64,000 nt of DNA, taken from positions 1-64,000 of the forward strand of contig JAOTRT010000011.1 in assembly GCA_030247725.1 (NCBI GenBank). The letters run 5' to 3'. Positions within the stretch are counted from its first letter, which is position 1; each line of letters opens with the position of its first letter. The notes beneath the pieces were generated by a model, which saw only the letters and a list, made by a program, of their open reading frames with translations, searched no databases and was not told the origin of the DNA. Source of the DNA: Candidatus Nitricoxidireducens bremensis. Its GTDB lineage: Bacteria > Pseudomonadota > Gammaproteobacteria > Burkholderiales > Rhodocyclaceae. Positions 36,151 through 44,715 of the stretch are shown one piece after another. Made by a program: the position numbers and the translations under genes.

Positions 36151-36208
36151 CCTGCTCTCCTCCCCGGAGCCGGTTGCGCCGGGACAAGGGGAGTTCGCAA
36201 GGAGCAGG
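36151..36208 (+). promoter_or_regulatory. structured metK leader that can sequester the ribosome binding site
   Basis: Three nested stems can form: CCTGCTC (36151-36157) with GAGCAGG (36202-36208); CTCCCC (36160-36165) with GGGGAG (36188-36193); CCGG (36170-36173) with CCGG (36179-36182) around TTGCG. The outer stem covers the GAG of the ribosome binding site AAGGAG (36199-36204), four bases before ATG 36213. This looks like a translational switch. I could not match it to the SAM-I, SAM-II, SAM-III or SAH consensus, so it is only a candidate. Confidence 0.45.
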
Positions 36209-36212
36209 TTCC

Positions 36213-37394
36213 ATGAGTCAAGAGTATTTCTTCACGTCCGAGTCCGTTTCCGAAGGTCACCCGGACAAGGTTTCCGACCAGATTTCCGACGCCATCCTCG
36301 ACGCCATCCTGGCCCAGGACAAGCACTCCCGCGTCGCCGCCGAAACCCTGTGCAACACCGGTCTCGTCGTGCTGGCCGGCGAAATCACCACCACCGCCAA
36401 CGTCGACTACATCCAGATCGCCCGCAACGTCCTCAAGCGCATCGGCTACGACAACACCGAATACGGCATCGACTACAAGGGCTGCGCCGTGCTGGTGGCC
36501 TACGACAAGCAAAGCCCCGACATCGCCCAGGGCGTAAACAAGGCCTACGACGACAACCTCAACCAGGGCGCCGGCGACCAGGGCCTGATGTTCGGCTACG
36601 CCTGCGACGAGACGCCGACCCTGATGCCCCTGCCCATCTACCTGTCCCACCGCCTCGTCGAGCGCCAGTCCATGCTGCGCCGCGACGGCCGCCTGCCCTG
36701 GCTGCGCCCCGACGCCAAGTCCCAGGTCACCGTGCGCTACAAGGACGGCAAGCCCGACGCCATCGACACCGTGGTGCTGTCCACCCAGCACTCCCCCGAG
36801 ATGTCCGACGGCCCGAAGATGAAGCAGGCCGCCATCGACGCCGTCATCGAGGAGATCATCAAGCCGGTGCTGCCGAAGGAACTCATGAAGGGCGACATCA
36901 AGTACCTGGTGAACCCCACCGGCCGCTTCGTCGTCGGCGGTCCCCAGGGCGACTGCGGCCTCACCGGCCGCAAGATCATCGTCGACACCTACGGCGGCGC
37001 GGCCCCCCACGGCGGCGGTGCCTTCTCCGGCAAGGACCCGTCCAAGGTGGACCGCTCGGCCGCCTACGCCGGCCGCTACGTGGCGAAGAACATCGTCGCC
37101 GCCGGCCTGGCCAGCAAGTGCCTGGTGCAGATCTCCTACGCCATCGGCGTCGCCGAGCCGACCTCCGTGTGGGTCACGACCCAGGGTACCGGCAAGATCT
37201 CCGACGCCACCATCGCCGAGCTGGTGAAGAAGCACTTCGACCTGCGCCCGAAGGGCATCGTCCAGATGCTGGACCTGCTGCGTCCCGTCTACGAGAAGAC
37301 CGCCGCCTACGGCCACTTCGGCCGCGACGAACCGGAATTCACTTGGGAAAACACGGACAAGGCGGCCGCGCTGCGCGCGGACGCAGGCCTGTAA
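36213..37394 (+). CDS. metK: S-adenosylmethionine synthetase MetK
   Basis: A 393-residue methionine adenosyltransferase that makes SAM from methionine and ATP. Clear blocks: [24 protein letters not shown] (residues 7-30), [12 protein letters not shown] (about residue 120), [23 protein letters not shown] and the C-terminal [13 protein letters not shown]. The start ATG 36213 has AAGGAG eight bases upstream, within a foldable leader. The last codons (encoding AALRADAGL) form the first unit of a tandem repeat that runs past the stop. Confidence 0.97.
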   Translation: MSQEYFFTSESVSEGHPDKVSDQISDAILDAILAQDKHSRVAAETLCNTGLVVLAGEITTTANVDYIQIARNVLKRIGYDNTEYGIDYKGCAVLVAYDKQSPDIAQGVNKAYDDNLNQGAGDQGLMFGYACDETPTLMPLPIYLSHRLVERQSMLRRDGRLPWLRPDAKSQVTVRYKDGKPDAIDTVVLSTQHSPEMSDGPKMKQAAIDAVIEEIIKPVLPKELMKGDIKYLVNPTGRFVVGGPQGDCGLTGRKIIVDTYGGAAPHGGGAFSGKDPSKVDRSAAYAGRYVAKNIVAAGLASKCLVQISYAIGVAEPTSVWVTTQGTGKISDATIAELVKKHFDLRPKGIVQMLDLLRPVYEKTAAYGHFGRDEPEFTWENTDKAAALRADAGL

Positions 37395-37661
37395 GGCCTT
37401 GGGGCCGCAAGGCCCCGTCCGTGTTTCGTCGCAGGCTAACCTCGCGGAGCGAGGTTAAGGCGCGAAGCGCCGGCCGAAGACAAAATCCGTTCTCGACCGC
37501 GCTTCGCGCGGATGCGGGCCTGTAAGGCCCAAGGCCACAGGCCCTTGTCGGTTGCTCGTCGTAGGCTAACCTGCCAAGCTTTTCGGCAGGTTAAGGCCCG
37601 GAGGGCCGGCCGGAGACAACGTCAGTTCTTCGCCGCGCTGCGCGCCGACGCAGGGCGGTAA
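37365..37661 (+). repeat. tandem repeat of the metK 3' end, about 131-136 bp period, 2.3 copies, with covarying hairpins
   Basis: The metK end (GCGCTGCGCGCGGACGCAGG, stop at 37392) recurs with its stop at 37523 and again, degenerate, at 37659. Copies 1 and 2 share about 130 bases, including CGTCGyAGGCTAACCT. Each copy holds the same stems with different bases: CCGCGC/GCGCGG; AGGCCT/AGGCCT against GGGCCT/AGGCCC; TAACCTCGC/GCGAGGTTA (37437-37457) against TAACCTGCC/GGCAGGTTA (37568-37593); GGCGC/GCGCC against GGCCC/GGGCC. The paired changes keep the folding, suggesting a selected structure. No protein is encoded. Confidence 0.75.
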
Positions 37662-37682
37662 GAAGGCCTCTGCACCGGATTC

Positions 37683-37711
37683 ACGGCCGGCCTTGCGCCG
37701 GCCGTTTTCTT
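37683..37711 (+). terminator. rho-independent terminator of metK
   Basis: ACGGCCGGC (37683-37691), a five-base loop, then GCCGGCCGT (37697-37705) followed by TTTTCTTT. The 9-bp GC stem and T-run are classical. It sits after the tandem repeat, so the metK transcript would include the whole repeat as 3' UTR. The reverse strand faces the convergent gene ending at 37711. Confidence 0.85.
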
Positions 37712-38046
37712 TACATCACCGCCCCCACCAGCACGGCGACCCCGAACAGGGCCAGCACCACCCCGCCCAGTGGCAGACCGAAAATCCGCGCCGGCAGCCC
37801 CATGCGCAGCAGCCGCCAGGCGCCGAAGCCGGCAAAGGCCACCGTGAAGGCCACGGGAATCAGCAACTGTCCGAATCCCGGCGGCCAGGCGGCCGGCCCC
37901 GCCGCCGCCCGCAGCAGCCGGATCGCCCAGCCGCACATGGAAAGGGCCAGGACCAGCAGCGCAGCACCGGTGCCGATGGCGACAAACCGCTCGACGGCGC
38001 CGCCGGCGTCCTTGGTCGGTACCGTTTCCTGCTCAACATCGCTCAT
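37711..38046 (-). CDS. small integral membrane protein, 111 residues, unknown function
   Basis: Not assigned to a family. After a 20-residue polar start (MSDVEQETVPTKDAGGAVER) there are three hydrophobic segments: FVAIGTGAALLVLALSMCGWAI, LLIPVAFTVAFAGFGAW and GLPLGGVVLALFGVAVLVGAVM. It therefore probably spans the inner membrane three times. The ATG overlaps the stop of the hemerythrin gene (ATGA), so the two are translated together and may share a task. It converges with metK. Confidence 0.65.
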   Translation of the reverse strand: MSDVEQETVPTKDAGGAVERFVAIGTGAALLVLALSMCGWAIRLLRAAAGPAAWPPGFGQLLIPVAFTVAFAGFGAWRLLRMGLPARIFGLPLGGVVLALFGVAVLVGAVM

Positions 38047-38474
38047 GCCGTTCCCCTGCGCGCGGCGATGAAGGCGCCGAGCTTCTTGTCCGTGTTCAGG
38101 ATGTGATTCACCAGCCAGCCGTTGAGGAAACCGAGGAGATCCTCCGGCGCCACCGGCGTGCCCTGCTTGATGCCCTCGCGCACCTGCACGACCTTGGCCG
38201 AGAAGGCCCGGTGCTGCTCCAGATGCTGGGCGGCATCGGCGCTGCTGTCCTCCGGATAGCCGTAGGTGTGCATGAGCTGTTCCTCGGTCTCGAAGTGATA
38301 GAGGGCGTAGCTCAGCAGGTCCTGGGTGATGCGTTCCAGGGATTCGAGGCTGGCGTCATTGGCCAGCCGCACGGAAGCCTCGTTGAGGGTGTGCACGAGG
38401 ATCATGTGCTGCTCGTCGATCTCGGGCACACCGGTGGCGAAGCTGTCGTTCCAGGCTAGGGCTGGGGCCGTCAT
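38043..38474 (-). CDS. bacteriohemerythrin
   Basis: A 143-residue single-domain hemerythrin that binds oxygen at a di-iron site. All ligand blocks are visible: WNDSFATGVPEIDEQHMILV (first His at about residue 23), YHFETEEQLMHTYGYP (His and Glu, about residues 60-65), HLEQHRAF (two His, about residue 85) and NHILNTDKKLG (His and Asp near the C-terminus). The start is ATG 38474. It lies 29 bases after the GGDEF-EAL-CZB gene and is coupled to a small membrane protein gene. Possible roles are oxygen delivery or sensing in a microaerophilic lifestyle. Confidence 0.93.
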   Translation of the reverse strand: MTAPALAWNDSFATGVPEIDEQHMILVHTLNEASVRLANDASLESLERITQDLLSYALYHFETEEQLMHTYGYPEDSSADAAQHLEQHRAFSAKVVQVREGIKQGTPVAPEDLLGFLNGWLVNHILNTDKKLGAFIAARRGTA

Positions 38475-38503
38475 GGGATTCTCCTTTCGATGTCGCCGCC
38501 GCA

Positions 38504-40735
38504 TCAGCGGCGGACGCCCTCGGCACCCGCCAGGGCGATACGGAAATTGTGCAGCTTGCCGACCATGGCCTCGTTGGCCTCGGCCAGCGAGCGCTCGGTT
38601 TCTGCGATCAGGCGGTCCTGCCGCGATTCGACGCAGGCGCGCAGGGTTTCCGCCAGGCGGTGCACCTGGCGGTGGGCCGCCTCGATCTCGCGAAACTCGG
38701 GCAGGGTGCCGAAGCGTCGCCCGCCGGCCCCGCCGTACCACTGGGCGAGGCGGCAGCTGGCGTAGTCCACGGGCGGGAGGTCCTCCACGCCGCCGCGGCG
38801 CGCCAGCACCTGGCGCAGGCGTTCCACCCAGTGGCGATGGGCAACCTCCATCAGCAGCAGTTCGAAGTCGCTGCGCAGGGGGAAATTCGTTTCCGCCAGT
38901 TGCCAGCGCGGGTCGCTGCGGAAGTCCCGCAGCCAGGCGGCGACGCGGTCGGCCGGCAGGGGCCGGGCGATGGCGAAACCCTGCATGACATCGCAGCCGA
39001 GCTCCAGCAGCATGAGAATCTGCTCGATGGACTCGACCCCCTCGGCCACCACCTGGGCCTGGAAGGCCTCGGCCAGCCCGATCACCCCCTGGACGATGGC
39101 CAGGTCACCCGGATCGTCCAGCATGTCGCGCACGAAGGTCTGGTCGATCTTCAGGGTATGGGCGGCGAGCCGCTTGAGATGCACCAGGGACGAATAGCCG
39201 GTGCCGAAGTCGTCGAGGGCGAAACCGATGCCCAGGGCCTGGTATTGGTCGATGAGGGCGGCGACGGCGTTGATGTCCTCCAGGGCCGCCGTCTCGACGA
39301 TCTCGATTTCGAGCCGGCGCACCAGCGCCGGCGGGTAGCGCTCCAGCATCTCGCCGAGGCGGCTGGCGAAGTTGCCGCGCAGGAACTGGCGTGCCGAGAC
39401 ATTGACGCTGATGCCCAGGTCGAAGCCGGCCAGGGACCATTCCTCCAGCTGGGCGAGAGCTTCCGCGATCACCCATTCGCCCAGGCGCACGATGATGTCC
39501 TCGTGCTCGATGAGCGGCAGGAACTCGCCGGGGGCGCGCAAGCCGAGCACCGGGTGATCCCAGCGCACCAGGGCTTCGAAACCGACCACCCGGCCGCGGC
39601 GGCAATCCACCTTGGGCTGGTAATGGAGCTTGAACTGGCCCTGGTCGAGGGCATCCTCGATGCGCCGCAGGATGCCCTGGTTGGCCCGGGCGCGGGACTC
39701 GAAGGCCGGATCGTAGATATGGAAACGGTTTTTGCCCGCCTCCTTGGCCTTGTACATGGCCTGGTCGGCGTGGCGCAGGAGCTGGTCCGGGTCGCCGATG
39801 TCGTTGGGGAACAGGGTGACGCCGATGCTCGCTGACACCCGCACCGCCTGCTCGCCGACGGCGAAAGGGACGGCAACGGCGTCGAGGATGCGTTTCAGGG
39901 CCTGCTCCCACTGGCCGGGCGACTTGAACCCGCCGAGCAGCAGGGCGAACTCGTCGCCGCCGAGGCGGGCGGCCGTGTCGTCGGCGCGGATGGCATCCTG
40001 CAGCCGGCGGGCAATCTCCTGCAGCAGGCGGTCGCCGGCCTTGTGGCCCAGCAGATCGTTCACCGGCTTGAAGCCGTCCAGGTCGAGCAGGCAGACGGCG
40101 AGAATCTCGCCGCGGCGCTGGCAGTAGGCCAGGGCCTGCTTCATGCGGTCCGCCAGCAGAAGGCGGTTCGGCAGGGCGGTCAGGACGTCATAGTGGGCCT
40201 GGTGCTGGAGCCTGTGTTCCTGTTCGACGAGGGCCGTCACATCCACCGTGGAGGTGATGATGCCGCTTGCCGCACAGCCGGCCGCGTCGGTGAGCGGGCG
40301 GGCATTGATGCGCAGCCACAGCGGCGCGGCATCGGCCCGCGGCACCTGCACCAAGGTATCAAGGCAGGAAGCCGCACCGGCGATCACCCGTGCGACCGGA
40401 AAACGGTCGGCCGGCAGCGGCAGGCCGTCCTCCGTGAGGCAAAGCCCGGCCATGCGGAAGTAATCCCAGCTGCCGTCCTCGCCGAGACCGGGAAACTGCT
40501 CGAAAGTGGCGCGGTTGCCATAGACCAGACGGCCGTCCGCCGTCCACAACTGGATGCCCTCCTCCACCGCCAGCAGCAGGGAGCACAACTGGAGTTCGGA
40601 GCAACCCAGATGGGCCAGGGCGCGGCCGGCGGCACCCTGGGGGTCGGCGGGTGGCGGGGTTTCCGCCGCCGGGCCGCGAGGGGCGAACGGCGGCACCGCG
40701 GTAGGCGCCGAGGCGCCCTGGGGAAATTCAGCCAT
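38504..40735 (-). CDS. PAS-GGDEF-EAL protein with C-terminal CZB zinc-binding domain
   Basis: A 743-residue cytosolic c-di-GMP enzyme. PAS-type sensor at about residues 45-170; GGDEF domain with intact active site ARLGGDEFALLL (about residue 257); EAL domain with FEALVRWDHP, N and DD metal residues (IALDDFGTGYSS). The C-terminus (about residues 625-725) carries a CZB pattern: HRHWVERL, CRLAQWY and HRQVHRL, the His/Cys ligands for zinc. CZB domains sense zinc or oxidants in chemoreceptors and cyclases. Both catalytic motifs look intact, so net activity cannot be predicted. It has no transmembrane segment. It is followed by bacteriohemerythrin. Confidence 0.9.
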   Translation of the reverse strand: MAEFPQGASAPTAVPPFAPRGPAAETPPPADPQGAAGRALAHLGCSELQLCSLLLAVEEGIQLWTADGRLVYGNRATFEQFPGLGEDGSWDYFRMAGLCLTEDGLPLPADRFPVARVIAGAASCLDTLVQVPRADAAPLWLRINARPLTDAAGCAASGIITSTVDVTALVEQEHRLQHQAHYDVLTALPNRLLLADRMKQALAYCQRRGEILAVCLLDLDGFKPVNDLLGHKAGDRLLQEIARRLQDAIRADDTAARLGGDEFALLLGGFKSPGQWEQALKRILDAVAVPFAVGEQAVRVSASIGVTLFPNDIGDPDQLLRHADQAMYKAKEAGKNRFHIYDPAFESRARANQGILRRIEDALDQGQFKLHYQPKVDCRRGRVVGFEALVRWDHPVLGLRAPGEFLPLIEHEDIIVRLGEWVIAEALAQLEEWSLAGFDLGISVNVSARQFLRGNFASRLGEMLERYPPALVRRLEIEIVETAALEDINAVAALIDQYQALGIGFALDDFGTGYSSLVHLKRLAAHTLKIDQTFVRDMLDDPGDLAIVQGVIGLAEAFQAQVVAEGVESIEQILMLLELGCDVMQGFAIARPLPADRVAAWLRDFRSDPRWQLAETNFPLRSDFELLLMEVAHRHWVERLRQVLARRGGVEDLPPVDYASCRLAQWYGGAGGRRFGTLPEFREIEAAHRQVHRLAETLRACVESRQDRLIAETERSLAEANEAMVGKLHNFRIALAGAEGVRR

Positions 40736-40936
40736 TCACACTCTCTGTCGGGATGGGACTGTACTTTGGATATATTTTTTTGCGCGCAGCATACCATCCG
40801 CCCAGCCCGAATCCAACCGGACGGCCGGCAATCGCCCCATTAAGGCGAGGGCTTCGGCACCCGCAAAAAAACTCATCCACGGCCGGGAAAAATCCGAGTA
40901 ACTTTGTCGGAAATTTTCAGCGTGAAGGAGGCCACC

Positions 40937-41251
40937 ATGCTCTGCATGCAACAGTGCATCGACCTTTGCGATTTCTCCCCCGAGGAAGCCGAAACCATCC
41001 GCACGGGCCATTCCCTGCCGGAAATCCTCGCCGTCCAGGCCGAGTGTCCCCACATCAAGGCGGCAGTGAGCGGCCGGCTCGTGGACCCCGAGGCCGTCGC
41101 CCGCTGCTCGATGCTCGACATCCGCGACCAGTTGCTCGAAGAGCTTTGGGCCGCCGACGAATTCGCCGAACTCCAGCGGGTGGTCATCCGCTACCGGGCC
41201 TACGCCATCGCCCAGGCCGCCGAGGGCGGCGGCGCCGACTTGGCGGACTGA
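40937..41251 (+). CDS. conserved hypothetical protein, 104 residues, Cys-rich N-terminus
   Basis: Not recognised. It starts MLCMQQCIDLCDFSPEEAETIRTGH with AAGGAGG (40924-40930) seven bases before the ATG, a strong signal that it is a real gene. Cys residues at 3, 7, 11 and later (AECPHIK, ARCSM) might bind metal. The rest is helical and acidic (DIRDQLLEELWAADEFAELQRVVIRYRAYAIAQAAEGG). No signal peptide. It is divergent from the GGDEF-EAL-CZB gene across a 201-base gap with an AT-rich stretch. Confidence 0.65.
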   Translation: MLCMQQCIDLCDFSPEEAETIRTGHSLPEILAVQAECPHIKAAVSGRLVDPEAVARCSMLDIRDQLLEELWAADEFAELQRVVIRYRAYAIAQAAEGGGADLAD

Positions 41252-41446
41252 GGGCGTCTCAGGCCCGCTCGGCCAGGAAGGCCCGCCAGGCGACCACGGC
41301 CGCCTCCAGCCACGTCCGGAAATCCGGCAGGTACCGCCGGGCCTCGCCGCGGGCATTCCCGCCCGATTCGGCGGCGGAAATCCAGGTCCGGCGTCGTGAA
41401 ATCCGCCCCCCTTCGGAATTCCGGTATCGGACGGAGCCAGTATCGC
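41252..41446. other. gap without a confident gene; possible gene remnant on the minus strand
   Basis: On the minus strand a frame ending at the TGA 41261-41259 reads protein-like at its end (RRYLPDFRTWLEAAVVAWRA) but has no start codon and fades upstream. Nothing else is seen before the riboswitch promoter. It may be the tail of a decayed gene. Confidence 0.3.
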
Positions 41447-41452
41447 TATAAT
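41447..41452 (+). promoter_or_regulatory. -10 box TATAAT of the ahcY operon
   Basis: A perfect TATAAT lies six bases before the SAH aptamer, placing the transcript start at its first paired bases. No good -35 hexamer is visible at the usual spacing. Confidence 0.55.
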
Positions 41453-41457
41453 CTCGC

Positions 41458-41564
41458 CACCGAGGAGCGCTGCAAGGCGCGACGTCAGTCGCCCCCAGGC
41501 TCGGTGATCCATGAGAACCGCGCTCACCTGACCAACCCTGCCGGGTTCGGGATCACGGGTGAGC
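41458..41564 (+). promoter_or_regulatory. S-adenosylhomocysteine (SAH) riboswitch with competing downstream hairpin
   Basis: The aptamer shows the SAH consensus in order: CCGAGGAGCGCTGCAA (41460-41475), a hairpin, CCCCAGGCTCGG (41493-41504), a linker and AACCGCGCTCACC (41516-41528). CCGAG pairs with CTCGG, and AGCGC can pair with GCGCT. Directly after it, GGTGAGC (41558-41564) can pair with GCTCACC (41522-41528) around a CAACCC/GGGTT stem. Ligand binding would block that second hairpin, so high SAH should switch ahcY on. The family is known to control SAH recycling. Confidence 0.9.
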
Positions 41565-41610
41565 CGCACGCAATCCCCCTCCCTCCCGGTCGCAAGTTCA
41601 AGGAGTTCAT

Positions 41611-43011
41611 ATGAACGCTGTGACTGACTACGTTGTTGCCGACATGGCGCTGGCCGACTGGGGCCGCAAGGAAATCCGCATCGCCGAGACCGAAATGCCC
41701 GGCCTGATGGCGATCCGCGAGGAATTCGCCAAGAGCCAGCCCCTCAAGGGCGCCCGCATCACCGGCTCCCTGCACATGACCATCCAGACCGCCGTGCTGA
41801 TCGAGACCCTGACGGCCCTGGGCGCCGAAGTGCGCTGGGCCTCCTGCAACATCTTCTCGACCCAGGACCACGCTGCCGCCGCCATCGCCAAGGACGGCAT
41901 CGCCGTCTTCGCCGTCAAGGGCGAGACGCTGGTGGACTACTGGGACTACACCCACCGCATCTTCGAGTGGCCGGACGGCGGCTACTCCAACATGATCCTC
42001 GATGACGGCGGCGACGCCACCCTGCTGCTGCACCTGGGTAGCCGCGCCGAGAAGGACCTCTCCGTCCTCGACAAGCCGGACAGCGAGGAAGCCACGGTGC
42101 TGTTCGCCTCCATCAAGGCCAAGCTCAAGCAGGACCCGACCTGGTACTCGACGCGCCTGGCCAAGATCAAGGGCGTGACGGAGGAGACCACCACCGGCGT
42201 GCACCGTCTCTACCAGATGCACGAGCGCGGCGAACTGAAGATTCCCGCCATCAACGTGAACGACTCGGTCACCAAGTCCAAGTTCGACAACCTCTACGGC
42301 TGCCGCGAGTCCCTGGTGGACGGCATCAAGCGCGCCACCGACGTCATGGTGGCCGGCAAGATCGCCGTCGTCTGCGGCTACGGCGACGTCGGCAAGGGCT
42401 CGGCCCAGGCCCTGCGCGCCCTCTCGGCCCAGGTGTGGGTCACCGAGATCGACCCGATCTGCGCCCTGCAGGCGGCGATGGAAGGCTACCGCGTCGTCAC
42501 CATGGACTACGCCTGCGACAAGGCCGACATCTTCGTCACCGCCACCGGCAACTTCCACGTCATCGACCATGACCACATGGTGAAGATGAAGGACCAGGCC
42601 ATCGTCTGCAACATCGGCCACTTCGACTCGGAGATCAACGTCGCCTCCATCGAGAAGTACCAGTGGGAGGAGATCAAGCCCCAGGTGGACCACGTCGTCA
42701 TGCCGAGCGGCAACCGCATCATCCTGCTGGCCAAGGGACGCCTGGTGAACCTGGGCTGTGCCACGGGCCATCCGTCCTACGTGATGTCCTCGTCCTTCGC
42801 CAACCAGACCATCGCCCAGATCGAGCTGTTCACCAAGAACGCCGACTACCCGGTGGGCGTCTACACGCTGCCCAAGCACCTGGACGAGAAGGTGGCGCGC
42901 CTGCAACTGCGCAAGCTCAACGCCCAGCTGACGACGCTCTCCGCCGACCAGGCCGCCTACATCGGCGTGCCGGTGGAAGGTCCGTACAAGACCGAGCACT
43001 ACCGGTATTGA
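41611..43011 (+). CDS. ahcY: adenosylhomocysteinase AhcY
   Basis: A 466-residue NAD-dependent enzyme that splits SAH into adenosine and homocysteine, relieving product inhibition of methyltransferases. Diagnostic blocks: [18 protein letters not shown], the NAD site [18 protein letters not shown] (about residue 255), [16 protein letters not shown] and the C-terminal [25 protein letters not shown]. The roughly 40-residue insertion typical of the long bacterial form is present ([21 protein letters not shown]). AAGGAG stands before the ATG. It is controlled by the SAH riboswitch upstream. Confidence 0.97.
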   Translation: MNAVTDYVVADMALADWGRKEIRIAETEMPGLMAIREEFAKSQPLKGARITGSLHMTIQTAVLIETLTALGAEVRWASCNIFSTQDHAAAAIAKDGIAVFAVKGETLVDYWDYTHRIFEWPDGGYSNMILDDGGDATLLLHLGSRAEKDLSVLDKPDSEEATVLFASIKAKLKQDPTWYSTRLAKIKGVTEETTTGVHRLYQMHERGELKIPAINVNDSVTKSKFDNLYGCRESLVDGIKRATDVMVAGKIAVVCGYGDVGKGSAQALRALSAQVWVTEIDPICALQAAMEGYRVVTMDYACDKADIFVTATGNFHVIDHDHMVKMKDQAIVCNIGHFDSEINVASIEKYQWEEIKPQVDHVVMPSGNRIILLAKGRLVNLGCATGHPSYVMSSSFANQTIAQIELFTKNADYPVGVYTLPKHLDEKVARLQLRKLNAQLTTLSADQAAYIGVPVEGPYKTEHYRY

Positions 43012-43015
43012 TGCG

Positions 43016-43861
43016 ATGGCGATGCGCTCCTTCCACGCCCGCACGCGGAAAAGCGAGATGCACTACGAAGGCATCCCGCGTGCACGGCCGCCGGAGGAGC
43101 CGCGCGACCGCCACGGCCTCGTGCGCGTAGATGCGCTGCTGGTGACGCGGGGGCTCGCGCCCTCGCGCACAGCGGCGCAGCGCATGATCGCCGCCGGCCG
43201 CGTCAGCGGTCCGGATGGCCGCATCGACAAGCCATCCCACGAGCTCACGGCCGACACTGCGCTGCAGGTGGCGGCGGACGACGAAGACCGCTACGTCTCC
43301 CGCGGCGGGCTCAAGCTCGCCGGCGCCCTGGCGCATACCGGCATCGACGTGCGCGACCGCGTCTGCCTCGATGTCGGCCAAAGCACCGGCGGCTTCACCG
43401 ACTGCCTGATCCAGGCCGGCGCGGCGCGCGTGGTCGGCGTGGACGTGGGTCGCACCCAACTGCATCCGCGCCTGCGCGGCGACGCGCGGGTGACCTGCAT
43501 CGAGGAACTCAACTGCCGAGCCCTGGACCGAGACGATCTCGGCGGCAAAATGCCGGAGGGCGGTTTCGGCCTCATCGTCGCCGATGTCAGCTTCATCTCC
43601 CTGACCCTGATACTCCCGCAGCTGCCGCCGCTGCTGGCCGCGGACGGCGAGATGATCCTGCTCGTCAAACCCCAGTTCGAGGTCGGTCCGGAGAACGTCG
43701 GCAAGGGCGGCATCGTACGCGACGCCGGCCTCTACCCGCAGGTCGAGGCCAAGCTGCGGGCGGCCTGCGCGGCAACCGGCCTCACGGTGCACGACTGGTT
43801 CGACAGCCCCATCACCGGCGGCGACGGCAACCGCGAATTTTTCATCCGGATTTCAAAATGA
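43016..43861 (+). CDS. TlyA family rRNA (cytidine-2'-O)-methyltransferase
   Basis: A 281-residue protein with an S4 RNA-binding domain (RVDALLVTRGLAPSRTAAQRMIAAGRV, about residues 37-63) and an FtsJ-type methyltransferase domain (LDVGQSTGGFTDCLIQAGAARVVGVDVGRTQLHPRL; VADVSFISLTLILPQL). TlyA enzymes methylate 16S and/or 23S rRNA in some bacteria. The first 35 residues are not typical; GTG at the RVDALLV codon is an alternative start that would give the usual length. It lies 4 bases after ahcY and overlaps metF (ATGA), so it is under the same riboswitch. It consumes SAM and makes SAH. Confidence 0.87.
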   Translation: MAMRSFHARTRKSEMHYEGIPRARPPEEPRDRHGLVRVDALLVTRGLAPSRTAAQRMIAAGRVSGPDGRIDKPSHELTADTALQVAADDEDRYVSRGGLKLAGALAHTGIDVRDRVCLDVGQSTGGFTDCLIQAGAARVVGVDVGRTQLHPRLRGDARVTCIEELNCRALDRDDLGGKMPEGGFGLIVADVSFISLTLILPQLPPLLAADGEMILLVKPQFEVGPENVGKGGIVRDAGLYPQVEAKLRAACAATGLTVHDWFDSPITGGDGNREFFIRISK

Positions 43862-44700
43862 CCACCGAACTGTCCATCGAATTCTTCCCGCCCCAGACCA
43901 CCGAAGGCCTGGAGAAGCTGCGCGCCGTGCGCGGTCAGCTGGCGCAACTGGGTCCGGCCTTCTTCTCCGTGACCTTCGGCGCCGGCGGTTCCACCCGCGA
44001 CCGCACCTTCGACGTGGTGATGGAAATCGCCGCCGAGGGCCGCGTTGCCGCGCCCCATCTCTCCTGCGTCGGGTCGACGCGGGAAGGCATCCGCGACATC
44101 CTGCAGAGCTACAGAGACCACGGCATCAAGCGTATCGTCGCCCTGCGCGGCGACCTGCCCTCGGGCATGGCCGATACCGGCGCGTTCCGCTACGCCAACG
44201 AGCTGGTTGACTTCATCCGCCAGGAGACCGGCGACTGGTTCCGCATCGAGGTGGCCGCCTATCCCGAGTGGCATCCCCAGTCGCGGAGCCCCCGCGACGA
44301 CCTGCTCAACTTCAAGCGCAAGGTGGATGCGGGTGCCGACTCGGCCATCACCCAGTTCTTCTTCAACGCCGACGCCTACGAGCACTTCGTCGCCGAGGCA
44401 AGGGCCCTCGGCGTCGCGATCCCCATCGTGCCGGGCATCATGCCCATCGCCTCCTTCTCCAAGCTGGCCCGCTTCGCCGACACCTGTGGCGCGGAGATTC
44501 CGCGCTGGATGCGGCGCAAGTTCGAGAGCTACGGCGACGATGCCGCCTCGATCCGCGCCTTCGGCCTCGACGTGGTGACGGAGCTGTGCGAGCGCCTGAT
44601 CCGGCGCGGCGCGCCGGGCCTGCATTTCTACACCCTGAACCAGGCGGGGCTCACCGCCGAGATCGTCGGTCGCCTCGGCCTCAAGGCCAGCACCGACTGA
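43858..44700 (+). CDS. metF: 5,10-methylenetetrahydrofolate reductase MetF
   Basis: A 280-residue flavoenzyme that makes 5-methyltetrahydrofolate for methionine synthesis. Visible blocks: SIEFFPPQTTEGLEKLR at the start, SVTFGAGGSTRDRTF, GIKRIVALRGDLPSG, GADSAITQFFFNADAY and HFYTLNQAG at the end. It overlaps the TlyA-type gene by 4 bases and is the third gene of the SAH-riboswitch operon. This links homocysteine release (AhcY) to its remethylation. Confidence 0.95.
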   Translation: MTTELSIEFFPPQTTEGLEKLRAVRGQLAQLGPAFFSVTFGAGGSTRDRTFDVVMEIAAEGRVAAPHLSCVGSTREGIRDILQSYRDHGIKRIVALRGDLPSGMADTGAFRYANELVDFIRQETGDWFRIEVAAYPEWHPQSRSPRDDLLNFKRKVDAGADSAITQFFFNADAYEHFVAEARALGVAIPIVPGIMPIASFSKLARFADTCGAEIPRWMRRKFESYGDDAASIRAFGLDVVTELCERLIRRGAPGLHFYTLNQAGLTAEIVGRLGLKASTD

Positions 44701-44715
44701 CAGCCGGCGACCGGC

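Noticed and set aside
36151..36208. Known SAM-I, SAM-II or SAM-III riboswitch upstream of metK
   Set aside because: None of the conserved bases of these classes could be placed; kept only as a candidate structured leader.
37390..37620. CRISPR array at the regularly spaced hairpins behind metK
   Set aside because: Only two full units, no identical short repeats separated by unique spacers, and the units contain the metK end.
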